A DNA stretch of 12,856 bases from Desulfobulbaceae bacterium (GTDB taxonomy: Bacteria > Desulfobacterota > Desulfobulbia > Desulfobulbales > Desulfobulbaceae): the NCBI GenBank assembly GCA_027011235.1, contig JALVAI010000057.1:1-12856 (forward strand), given 5' to 3'. Below, one piece after another: positions 1-6,596 of the stretch. Under the pieces are notes generated by a model, which was not told where the DNA came from, did no database searches, and worked only from the letters and a program-made list of their open reading frames with translations. A program made the position numbers and the translations under genes. Within the stretch, counting starts at the first letter, position 1, and every line of letters starts with the position of its first letter.

Positions 1-257
1 TGCTGTTTGTGAACAGGGAAACCAGGGCCAACATGAAAAGAATTATGGAAGCCGTCAAAAGCAGGCCGGTCCTGACCATAGGAGAAACGGGCGAATTCAC
101 CCGGGCAGGCGGGATGATAACCTTTTTCCTCAAGCAGGGGAGGATACGCTTTCGCATCAATCCTGAGGCGGTCCGCAGATCAGGCCTCAAGCTCAGCTCC
201 TCTCTTCTTGAACTGGCAGCCATCGTCCATCCGTCCAGGGGAGACCACCGACAATGA
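1..257 (+). CDS. YfiR-family periplasmic protein (C-terminal part only)
   Basis: The reading frame is open from the left edge (first full codon at 3) to the TGA at 255-257, so only about the last 84 residues are present. They match the C-terminal half of YfiR (DUF4154): a short segment ending RPVLTIGE, then a Gly-Gly-Met-Ile turn, an FFLKQGRIRFRIN strand pair, and a closing helix beginning SGLKLSSSLLEL. YfiR proteins are small, secreted, mostly beta proteins. In Pseudomonas, YfiR restrains the CHASE8 diguanylate cyclase YfiN from the periplasm (family knowledge). The stop overlaps the next gene's ATG as ATGA, so the two are probably translationally coupled and act together. The GTG at 9 is not a credible start because conserved sequence continues upstream of it. 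The signal peptide lies outside the window. Family assignment is by motif memory, not by search. Confidence 0.8.
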   Translation, partial: LFVNRETRANMKRIMEAVKSRPVLTIGETGEFTRAGGMITFFLKQGRIRFRINPEAVRRSGLKLSSSLLELAAIVHPSRGDHRQ

Positions 258-1864
258 GCCTACGATTTACCGATCTGCCCATCCGAATAAAATTAATTCT
301 CATCATGGCCTGTACTGCGGCGATCACCCTGCTTTTTGCCCTGGGGTTGGTGGGAATCAAGGAAAAACGGCTCGCCACGGCCGCGGCAATCGACGGACTT
401 CGTTCCATGGCCGATATGGCAGGATGGCACAGCAGCGCCGCCATTCTCTTCCAGGACAAAGATGCGGCCGAAAAGATTCTCGCCTCACTCAAGATCAAAC
501 CGGACATCATAGGGGCATGTATTCACGACCGGCAGGGACGGGTTTTTGCCAGGTGGAGTTCCGGAGATGCTCCATGGCAGGCGACTGATGTCAGAAAACG
601 TGCGCACCAACGGATTGTCGACAAAATACTGTCCGGGAGCGGAGCTGCTGAAATCCATTCCATTGATTCAGCGGGCCATCTGCATCTCTTTAAAAAACTG
701 ACAAAAGATGGTGAAACCATTGGCATTATCCATCTTGTTGACAATATGAATCAGGTTCGGGCCCTGTTGAGAAGTTATTACAGTTCCCTGGCTGGCGCAT
801 TTTTTCTTATTTTCGGCGTTGTCGTTGTCCTGGCGGCAATTCTGCAGAAGGTCTTTTCCGCCCCTCTCCTGGACCTTGTCAATACAATGGAATATGTCAC
901 GGTCAAAAAAGACTACACCCATCGCATGCAACAAAACCGCAAGGACGAATTCGGCCTTATTACAGATGCCTTCAACAACATGCTCATGGAAATCGAACAG
1001 CGGGACCTCCTGCTGGCCGGCCACCGCCGGGAGCTGGAAGAAAAGGTCAGGGAGCGAACCCTTGAAATCGCGGCCAAGAACAGGGAACTGGAAGCAATGG
1101 CCATAGAGGCCGTTGCCGCCAGGGATGCGGCAGAATTTGCCAACCGGGCGAAAACGGAATTTCTAGCCAACATGAGCCACGAGCTGCGTACCCCCATGCA
1201 TGGAATTCTCAGTTACGCCCAGTTCGGCAGAAAACGCATAGACAAGGTATCACGGGACAAACTCTTGGAATACTTTACGGAAATTGCCGCCAGTGGTGAT
1301 CGACTGATGACCCTGTTGAACGATCTGCTTGATCTGGCCAAGCTGGAATCGGGCAAAATGGACTATACGCACCGGCTTAATAACATAGAAGAACAGATCG
1401 ATATTGTGCTGGCTGAGTTTACTCCGGTTGCCGAAGAAAAACAGCTTCGCATAGACAAACGAATCGGTCCTGAATGCAGGCGCCTGTTCTTTGACCGGGA
1501 CAGAATCGACCAGGTGCTGCGCAACCTGCTGTCAAACGCCGTGAAATTTTCCAGACCCGGCGGACGGATTACTTTTGAGACCTGTATGGTGTTGGAAAAT
1601 GACCAACGCTTTCTCAAAGTCATGGTCAAGGACCAGGGGGTCGGAATCCCTGAAGATGAATGTGAGACGATTTTTCATAAGTTTATCCAGAGTTCCCAAA
1701 CCAAAACCGGCTCCGGCGGCACCGGTCTGGGTCTGGCCATCTGCCGACAGATTATAAGCGATCACAACGGCAGGATCTGGGCGGAAAATAACCCGGAAGG
1801 CGGCGCAATCTTCTCGTTCACCCTGCCCTGTCGTCAGGCGGACACGGAAAAAAAAGAGACATAA
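254..1864 (+). CDS. CHASE8-HAMP sensor histidine kinase
   Basis: This is a 536-residue membrane sensor kinase. Residues 13-35 form TM1, 36-174 a periplasmic region resembling CHASE8 (the YfiN sensor type), and 178-199 TM2. A HAMP linker follows at about 200-250 and a charged coiled coil at 250-300. The HisKA H-box is SHELRTP with phospho-acceptor His309. The HATPase_c domain has N-box Asn428 (NLLSNAVKFS), G1 Asp460 (DQGVGIP) and a glycine-rich G2 box near 487-497 (GGTGLGLAI). All kinase residues expected for activity are present. There is no receiver, GGDEF or PAS domain. The start ATG overlaps the stop of the YfiR-like gene and has AGGGGAG 10 nt upstream. The likely role is to read the state of the YfiR-like partner or the periplasm and phosphorylate an unlinked response regulator, since none is adjacent. 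The pairing is inferred from gene order and the known YfiR-YfiN system. Confidence 0.9.
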   Translation: MSLRFTDLPIRIKLILIMACTAAITLLFALGLVGIKEKRLATAAAIDGLRSMADMAGWHSSAAILFQDKDAAEKILASLKIKPDIIGACIHDRQGRVFARWSSGDAPWQATDVRKRAHQRIVDKILSGSGAAEIHSIDSAGHLHLFKKLTKDGETIGIIHLVDNMNQVRALLRSYYSSLAGAFFLIFGVVVVLAAILQKVFSAPLLDLVNTMEYVTVKKDYTHRMQQNRKDEFGLITDAFNNMLMEIEQRDLLLAGHRRELEEKVRERTLEIAAKNRELEAMAIEAVAARDAAEFANRAKTEFLANMSHELRTPMHGILSYAQFGRKRIDKVSRDKLLEYFTEIAASGDRLMTLLNDLLDLAKLESGKMDYTHRLNNIEEQIDIVLAEFTPVAEEKQLRIDKRIGPECRRLFFDRDRIDQVLRNLLSNAVKFSRPGGRITFETCMVLENDQRFLKVMVKDQGVGIPEDECETIFHKFIQSSQTKTGSGGTGLGLAICRQIISDHNGRIWAENNPEGGAIFSFTLPCRQADTEKKET

Positions 1865-1974
1865 GGACTTATGGACCAATTTGATGAACATCACTTCCTG
1901 GGGCCGTCAAGATATTTCACCTGTTTTTTTATGCCAGCAGGAAGAATTCTCTTTCCTGACAAACTCTTTAGACC

Positions 1975-2003
1975 TTGACAGGATATTTCATCTTTTATAT
2001 ATT
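1975..2003 (+). promoter_or_regulatory. sigma70-type promoter, probably for ilvB-ilvN
   Basis: A perfect -35 box TTGACA (1975-1980) is followed by a 17-nt spacer and TATATT (1998-2003), which matches the -10 consensus at five of six bases. It is the best promoter-like sequence noticed in the window. Transcription would start near 2010 and give a 5' leader of roughly 270 nt before ilvB. The spacer between the boxes contains GATATTTC (1982-1989), a word repeated at 1911-1918 and inverted at 2057-2064, so a regulator could act here. The boxes are seen directly; activity and the link to ilvB are inferred. Confidence 0.6.
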
Positions 2004-2116
2004 TTGCCGTTACTCTTCAGTATTTTCAGGTGAAACGTCCCCTTGTCAGGTTTATAGAAATATCAATCGACCCCTGATTACTGAGATATTAACCCAAGGG
2101 TGACTTGAAAAATTAG

Positions 2117-2149
2117 AATTTTCGTTCGAGGTCAAGGAACAGGAAAATT
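2117..2149 (+). other. hairpin in the ilvB leader
   Basis: AATTTTCGTTC (2117-2127) pairs with GAAC (2137-2140) plus GAAAATT (2143-2149), giving 11 bp with a 2-nt AG bulge and a 9-nt loop (2128-2136). An overlapping shorter alternative exists: GAAAAATT (2107-2114) can instead pair with AATTTTC (2117-2123), so the two folds exclude each other. No T-tract follows on the + strand, so it is not an ordinary terminator. It may be a leader structure or simply AT-rich chance. Confidence 0.35.
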
Positions 2150-2283
2150 AAAAAGCGCAGCATATTAGATATATGTGAGCATTTTTCATTTTTCTGTGAC
2201 GCAGAGATCGGGCGGCAATTTTTCAAGGTGGCCCCAATCCGGCTGCCGGTATGTTTGAGCCAACAACGTAAAAGGATAACCCG

Positions 2284-3984
2284 ATGAGTAAAATAACAGG
2301 TTCGCAGGCCATTATAAAATGCCTGCAGGAAGAAGGAGTTGATACAATCTTCGGATTTCCCGGGGGTGCGGTTATTGATCTGTATGATGAATTGCTCGAT
2401 TCCGACATCAAACACGTTCTGGTCCGGCATGAACAGGGCGCCGTCCATGCCGCCGACGGCTACGCACGGGCCACCGGTAAAGTTGGTGTGGCCCTGCTGA
2501 CCTCCGGCCCTGGAGCAACCAACGGGGTAACCGCCATTGCCACCGCTTACATGGATTCCATTCCTGTTGTGGTCTTCACCGGACAGGTGCCCAGGGCCCT
2601 GATCGGTAATGACGCCTTCCAGGAGGTTGATATCGTCGGCATTACCCGTCCCTGTACCAAGCATAATTATCTGGTCAGTGACCCAAACGAGCTGGTGGCG
2701 ACCATTCGGGAGGCCTTTTACCTTGCATCTTCCGGACGGCCCGGACCGGTACTTATTGACCTGCCCAAAGACGTTGTTGCCTCGATGATGTCTTTTCCGG
2801 AGCGAAAACCGATCAAGATGAAGACCTACCAACCCACCGTTGATCCCCATCCCGGACAGGTGGAAAAGGCATGCAAGGCCTGCCTGAAGGCCAAACGTCC
2901 CGTGCTATATATTGGCGGTGGCGTCATCCTCTCCAACGCGAACAAGGAGCTGACCGAGCTGGCGGAAAAACTGAGCGTGCCGGTCGCCATGACGCTGATG
3001 GGACTTGGCGGCTTTCCTGGTACCAATCCACTCTCATTGGGCATGCTTGGCATGCACGGCAGCTATGCCTCCAACATGGCCGTGGCCAAGAGCGACCTGC
3101 TGATCGCTGTCGGCGCCCGGTTTGACGACCGTGTCACCGGCCGGCTGGATGCCTTTGCCCCCCATGCCGAGATTATCCATATTGACATAGACCCGACCTC
3201 CATAAGCAAAAATGTAGACGTCGACATCCCTATTGTTGCCGACTGCAAGCATGCCCTGCGGGCAATGAACAGCTGGTTTGATGACTCAAAAGAGTTTGAG
3301 CAAAAGGCAATGAGAGAAAAACATCAGCCCTGGCTCGATCAGGTCCGCCAGTGGGACGAAAAACATCCCCTGACCTATCGCGATGAAGGTGATATCATCA
3401 AACCGCAGTATGTCATAGAGGTCCTCAACAAACTAACCGGCGGCGATGCGATTATCACCACCGAGGTCGGCCAGAACCAGATGTGGGCCGCCCAGTTCTA
3501 CAAATTCAACGAACCACGACGCCTGCTGACCTCCGGTGGCCTGGGCACCATGGGATACGGCCTGCCCGCCGCCATCGGCGCCAAACTGGCCTTTCCGGAC
3601 AAAACCGTCATCGATGTTGCCGGTGATGGTTCCATTCAGATGAATATCCAGGAACTTGCCACTGCCCGTCAGTATAACGCCCCGGTCAAGGTGGCTATTC
3701 TCAACAACGGTTATCTGGGCATGGTTCGCCAGTGGCAGGAGCTGTTTTACAATAAACGTTACTCAGCCACAGTCATGGAGATCACCCCGGACTTTGTCGA
3801 ACTGGCCAAGGCATATGGGGCCGTAGGTTTGCGGGCAACAAAAAAAGATGAGGTCGAACCGGTCATTCAGGAGGCCCTGGCCACGGACAAGCTGGTTATC
3901 ATGGACTTTGCCGTCAGCCGGGAAGAAGGTGTCTTCCCCATGGTTCCGGCTGGTAAGGCAACAACGGAAATGCTGCTTGTCTGA
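2284..3984 (+). CDS. ilvB: acetolactate synthase, large (catalytic) subunit
   Basis: This 566-residue thiamine-diphosphate enzyme has the full length of the family. It condenses two pyruvates to 2-acetolactate (valine and leucine branch), or pyruvate with 2-oxobutyrate to 2-aceto-2-hydroxybutyrate (isoleucine branch), in the cytoplasm. The N-terminal PYR domain has the FGFPGGAV loop and catalytic Glu50 in RHEQGAVHAADGYAR. The middle FAD-binding domain carries GARFDDRVTGR (277-287). The C-terminal PP domain has the cofactor motif GDGS at 447-450 and the NN end of that motif about 26 residues later, followed by GYLGMVRQWQ. The start has AAAGGA 7 nt upstream. ilvN follows after 49 nt, as expected for the holoenzyme pair. 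The anabolic FAD-containing type, rather than catabolic AlsS, is supported by the adjacent regulatory subunit and the motif set. Confidence 0.97.
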   Translation: MSKITGSQAIIKCLQEEGVDTIFGFPGGAVIDLYDELLDSDIKHVLVRHEQGAVHAADGYARATGKVGVALLTSGPGATNGVTAIATAYMDSIPVVVFTGQVPRALIGNDAFQEVDIVGITRPCTKHNYLVSDPNELVATIREAFYLASSGRPGPVLIDLPKDVVASMMSFPERKPIKMKTYQPTVDPHPGQVEKACKACLKAKRPVLYIGGGVILSNANKELTELAEKLSVPVAMTLMGLGGFPGTNPLSLGMLGMHGSYASNMAVAKSDLLIAVGARFDDRVTGRLDAFAPHAEIIHIDIDPTSISKNVDVDIPIVADCKHALRAMNSWFDDSKEFEQKAMREKHQPWLDQVRQWDEKHPLTYRDEGDIIKPQYVIEVLNKLTGGDAIITTEVGQNQMWAAQFYKFNEPRRLLTSGGLGTMGYGLPAAIGAKLAFPDKTVIDVAGDGSIQMNIQELATARQYNAPVKVAILNNGYLGMVRQWQELFYNKRYSATVMEITPDFVELAKAYGAVGLRATKKDEVEPVIQEALATDKLVIMDFAVSREEGVFPMVPAGKATTEMLLV

Positions 3985-4033
3985 GGACAACCCGCGACGC
4001 TCCAGTTAAGAATATAAGGTACAGGAAAAATCA

Positions 4034-4516
4034 ATGAAACATACACTTTCCGTATTACTCCAGAATAAACCGGGCGCTCTCTCCCGGGTGACCGGCCTGT
4101 TCAGCGGCCGTGGTTTCAACATTGAAAGCCTCTGCGTGGCCGAGACCCTGGATCCCAGAGTCTCATGCATGACCCTGGTCACCCGTGGAGATGACTCCAT
4201 TGTCGAACAGATCACCAAACAGCTCCACAAATTGATTGATGTTATCAAGGTTACCGACATCACCGAAGGTGAATTTGTCGAGCGGGAAATGGTCCTTATC
4301 CGTGTCAAGGCCGAGGCAAACACCAGGGCCGAGGTCCTGCGGGTAATCGATATCTTTCGCGGTAAGGTTGTTGATGTCAGCCCGACAACTTATACCGTGG
4401 AAATTACCGGGCCGGAGAGCAAGATCAAGGCCGTCATTGACATCCTTCGCCCTATCGGCATCAAGGAAATTGTCCGCACGGGAACAATCGCCATGGCCAG
4501 GGCGCCGAAAAACTGA
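4034..4516 (+). CDS. ilvN: acetolactate synthase, small (regulatory) subunit
   Basis: This 160-residue protein has the normal length for IlvN/IlvH. An N-terminal ACT domain (about 4-76) opens with NKPGALSRVTGLFSGRGFNI, the family signature. The small-subunit C-terminal domain (about 83-157) follows, beginning REMVLIRV and ending in a GTIAMAR-type tail. The subunit binds IlvB, raises its activity and confers feedback inhibition by valine (family knowledge). It is co-transcribed with ilvB: the gap is 49 nt with an AGGA ribosome site (4023-4026) before the ATG. An intrinsic terminator lies 44 nt after the stop, so ilvB-ilvN looks like a closed two-gene unit without ilvC. Confidence 0.96.
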   Translation: MKHTLSVLLQNKPGALSRVTGLFSGRGFNIESLCVAETLDPRVSCMTLVTRGDDSIVEQITKQLHKLIDVIKVTDITEGEFVEREMVLIRVKAEANTRAEVLRVIDIFRGKVVDVSPTTYTVEITGPESKIKAVIDILRPIGIKEIVRTGTIAMARAPKN

Positions 4517-4560
4517 CCAGGGAAGGAATAGGTTACAGATGATCTGCTCCGGCAGAATAC

Positions 4561-4597
4561 AAGGCATGGCTGGGCGCCATGCCTTTTCTGATTTTTT
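4561..4597 (+). terminator. intrinsic terminator of ilvB-ilvN
   Basis: A perfect 10-bp stem AAGGCATGGC (4561-4570) / GCCATGCCTT (4576-4585) with loop TGGGC is followed by TTCTGATTTTTT. It sits 44 nt after the ilvN stop and only 33 nt before the psd ATG. Stem length, GC content and T-tract fit Rho-independent termination. Confidence 0.85.
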
Positions 4598-4630
4598 CCC
4601 CTGCCTCTTTTCTCCGCCTGTGTATACTCC

Positions 4631-5290
4631 ATGAAAAAAGAACACATGCCCCTTGCCCGGGAAGGATACCCCTTTATCGCCCTGGCCGGATTTATCACCT
4701 TTATCCTGGCCCTGACCGGACCGGTTGTTCTCGCCCTTGCCGGCCTGATCATTACGATATTTATCATCTATTTTTTCCGCGATCCAACACGGGTTACCCC
4801 GAATGATCCAGGGGCCGTAATCTGTCCGGCGGACGGCAGGGTCATTTGCATCAAAGAGGTCGATGATGACCGTTTTTTCGCTGGAAAAAGCCTGAAGATT
4901 TCAATATTCATGAATGTTTTTAATGTTCATGTCAACCGGATTCCCCTTGCCGGCACGGTCAAAAACGTCTCATTCAAACCGGGAAAATTTTATTCCGCCG
5001 ACAAGGACAAGGCGGCTCTTCACAATGAATACTGCGCAGTTTCCCTGGTCACGGAAACCGGCATTCCCTACACCGTTGTCCAGGTGGCAGGTCTTATTGC
5101 CCGTCGCATTGTCTGTCGAGCGGAAACAAATGACAAGTTTTCAGCCGGTGAGCGATACGGCCTCATCCGTTTCGGCTCCCGGGTCGATCTGTACCTGCCT
5201 CCCGACACGAAAGTGGAAACCGCCCTGCGCGAGCAGGTTCGGGCCGGGGAAACTATCCTGGCCCGTCTTGAAGAGAATCAGGAATCCTGA
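4631..5290 (+). CDS. psd: phosphatidylserine decarboxylase proenzyme (short form)
   Basis: This 219-residue protein belongs to the short, single-domain PSD class. It decarboxylates phosphatidylserine to phosphatidylethanolamine at the inner membrane, using a pyruvoyl group made by self-cleavage. A hydrophobic hairpin (about 15-47) anchors the N terminus. PADGRV with Asp68 and FNVHVNR with His100 are the likely catalytic-dyad motifs. The cleavage motif is FGSR, with cutting between Gly182 and Ser183, so the beta chain would be 1-182 and the alpha chain 183-219. No good ribosome site precedes the ATG at 4631. A second in-frame ATG at 4646 (Met6) is possible, and REGYPFIA, a familiar start region of this family, lies just after it. 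The gene follows the ilvBN terminator closely and rsmD follows after 18 nt. Confidence 0.93.
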   Translation: MKKEHMPLAREGYPFIALAGFITFILALTGPVVLALAGLIITIFIIYFFRDPTRVTPNDPGAVICPADGRVICIKEVDDDRFFAGKSLKISIFMNVFNVHVNRIPLAGTVKNVSFKPGKFYSADKDKAALHNEYCAVSLVTETGIPYTVVQVAGLIARRIVCRAETNDKFSAGERYGLIRFGSRVDLYLPPDTKVETALREQVRAGETILARLEENQES

Positions 5291-5308
5291 AAACCCATCT
5301 GGTCTGTT

Positions 5309-5920
5309 ATGCGGATCACCGGCGGTACAGCCAAAGGGCACTCCCTGAAAGGTCCGGGCAAAAAAAACCATGGTCTGCGGCCGACCACCGACCGTGTCCG
5401 TGAGGCTGTTTTCAACATCCTGGCCGAACGCCTTGCCGGGGCAAGGGTTCTTGATCTCTTTGCCGGTACCGGAAGTTATGGACTTGAAGCCTTGAGCCGG
5501 GGAGCGGAGTCGGTAGTTTTTGTTGACCGCGATCGCACCGCTCTGGAGATTATCGCCCACAATCTGCGTCACTGTTTTCCCGATGCCCGGGCGCGTGCCT
5601 TTCAACTCGATCTAAAAAAAAGCTCAAGTCTTGCCCGGTTGCAGGCCCGCCTGCCGGCCGAATCCTGCTTTGACCTGGTTTTCCTTGATCCTCCCTATGA
5701 AAAAAACCTGGCAAAGAGGATGTTGGAAATGGTAGAAGATTCTGAACTGATCACAGGTGATGGAATTGTCCTTGTTGAAGAGAAAAAAAACCAGTTGCTG
5801 CCGAACCACCTGAAACGGCTGAAGCTTCTCGACAACCGGAGCTATGGTGAAACCGGCATCTGGCTCTACGTAAGTGATCAGGGGCACCGCATATTCGCAC
5901 GATCGCGACTGTCCGCATAG
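5309..5920 (+). CDS. rsmD: 16S rRNA (guanine-966-N2)-methyltransferase RsmD
   Basis: This 203-residue protein has normal RsmD length. RsmD methylates G966 (E. coli numbering) of 16S rRNA with S-adenosylmethionine as donor. The N-terminal MRITGGTAKG and RPTTDRVREAVFNIL (24-38) are family signatures. Motif I is VLDLFAGTGSYGLEALSRGA (47-66) for cofactor binding. FVDRD (71-75) binds the cofactor ribose, and the catalytic motif DPPY is at 127-130. It starts 18 nt after psd, probably in the same transcript, although no strong ribosome site is visible. The gene contains three separate runs of eight As, at lysine-lysine pairs (5360-5367, 5614-5621, 5783-5790). The frame is intact across all three. 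The rsmD-coaD order is common in bacteria. Confidence 0.94.
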   Translation: MRITGGTAKGHSLKGPGKKNHGLRPTTDRVREAVFNILAERLAGARVLDLFAGTGSYGLEALSRGAESVVFVDRDRTALEIIAHNLRHCFPDARARAFQLDLKKSSSLARLQARLPAESCFDLVFLDPPYEKNLAKRMLEMVEDSELITGDGIVLVEEKKNQLLPNHLKRLKLLDNRSYGETGIWLYVSDQGHRIFARSRLSA

Positions 5921-5942
5921 TGGGCTATAGCGACCAGTCGCG
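5904..5942 (+). other. inverted repeat at the rsmD 3' end
   Basis: CGCGACTG (5904-5911) and CAGTCGCG (5935-5942) form a perfect 8-bp inverted repeat spanning the rsmD stop codon. A small ATAG/CTAT stem lies inside the 23-nt loop. No T-tract follows, so it is not a standard terminator. It could stabilise the 3' end or act as a weak pause site. The rest of the spacer up to 6059 shows no gene and no convincing promoter. Confidence 0.35.
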
Positions 5943-6059
5943 CCTGCACGAATCTACGGCACCCCTGACCACTTACAAGTATAAAGTATATGAAAACACA
6001 TGGTTACAAATCCTGTGATCATTTATGGTTCTATACCCCCTCTTCCCGATGATTGAATT

Positions 6060-6596
6060 ATGTGCCCGCTCTCACACTGTCCGAAAATTCCCTCTTCCGA
6101 ACCCACAGTGGCCGTCTATCCCGGCACCTTTGATCCTATCACCAATGGTCATCTTGACATTGTCGAACGGGCGTTGAACCTCTTTGACCGGGTCATAATC
6201 GCCGTGGCAATCAATGTCGGCAAACAGCCGTTATTCCCCCTTGAAGAACGTATCCGGCTGATCAGGGCATGCTTTGGCCCCGATGACGACAGAGTGGGGG
6301 TTGATGCCACCGATGGCCTTATTGTCGATTATGCCGTATCCCAAAAGGCCTGCGCCATTGTCCGCGGCCTGCGGGCCGTGTCCGATTTTGACTATGAATT
6401 TCAGCTTGCCCTGATGAACAGAAAACTTGCCCGCGAGGTGGACACGGTTTTCCTGATGACCGGTCTGCGCTGGATTTACATCAGCTCAAGTATCATTAAA
6501 GATGCGGCAAAGCACCATGGAGACATCTCCGGTCTGGTTCCAGACCATGTCCGCCTGGCCTTACAGAATGCGTATCATGCCGACCAAAACGACTGA
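6060..6596 (+). CDS. coaD: pantetheine-phosphate adenylyltransferase
   Basis: CoaD adenylates 4'-phosphopantetheine with ATP to dephospho-CoA, the fourth step of coenzyme A synthesis, in the cytoplasm. The nucleotidyltransferase core starts VAVYPGTFDPITNGHLDI with the T/HxGH motif as TNGH. It continues with GKQPLFPLEERI, IVRGLRAVSDFDYEFQLALMNRKL-type conserved sequence, and the ISSSIIKD ATP-binding motif. From the ATG the protein is 178 residues, about 16 longer than usual. A GTG at 6108, directly before AVYPGTFDP, would give the typical length of about 162. Neither start has a clear ribosome site, so the longer ORF is listed and the start left open. The 3' end overlaps the start of the Rieske gene, which ties an essential cofactor gene to the respiratory pair. 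Confidence 0.94.
   Translation: MCPLSHCPKIPSSEPTVAVYPGTFDPITNGHLDIVERALNLFDRVIIAVAINVGKQPLFPLEERIRLIRACFGPDDDRVGVDATDGLIVDYAVSQKACAIVRGLRAVSDFDYEFQLALMNRKLAREVDTVFLMTGLRWIYISSSIIKDAAKHHGDISGLVPDHVRLALQNAYHADQND

Larger units (their letters stand above)
1865..2283. other. 419-nt non-coding spacer upstream of ilvB
   Basis: This AT-rich stretch has no convincing gene on either strand. It holds a sigma70-type promoter (1975-2003), short repeated and inverted words around that promoter, and an 11-bp hairpin (2117-2149). A small CATAT/ATATG inverted repeat lies at 2161-2175. The ilvB ribosome site AAAGGA is at 2271-2276, 7 nt before ATG. No leader peptide rich in Ile, Leu or Val codons was found in the three + frames, so classical ilv attenuation is not supported. 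No intrinsic terminator was found for the kinase gene: the seven Ts at 1924-1930 have no stable stem in front of them. Confidence 0.7.

Noticed and set aside
1922..1930. T-run after the first kinase gene as a terminator tail.
   Set aside because: No stable GC-containing stem lies directly upstream of it.
1871..1978. A 35-codon ORF starting 6 nt after the first kinase gene, with AAGGA just upstream.
   Set aside because: The ribosome-site spacing is only about 3-4 nt, its 3' end overlaps the TTGACA box, and the product (starting MDQFDEHHF) resembles nothing I recognise. Too short to support without conservation data.
2175..2258. Possible leader peptide from GTG 2175 (27 residues) ahead of ilvB.
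   Set aside because: Its codons are not enriched in Ile, Leu or Val, and no terminator/antiterminator pair follows.
4533..4557. TTACAG with a downstream ATACAA-like box as a psd promoter.
   Set aside because: Weak boxes, and transcription would begin inside the ilvBN terminator stem.
6502..6576. Earlier start (ATG 6502) for the Rieske gene.
   Set aside because: The extra N-terminal residues are simply another frame of coaD and would put 25 unrelated residues before the twin-arginine motif. ATG 6577 or 6568 fits better.
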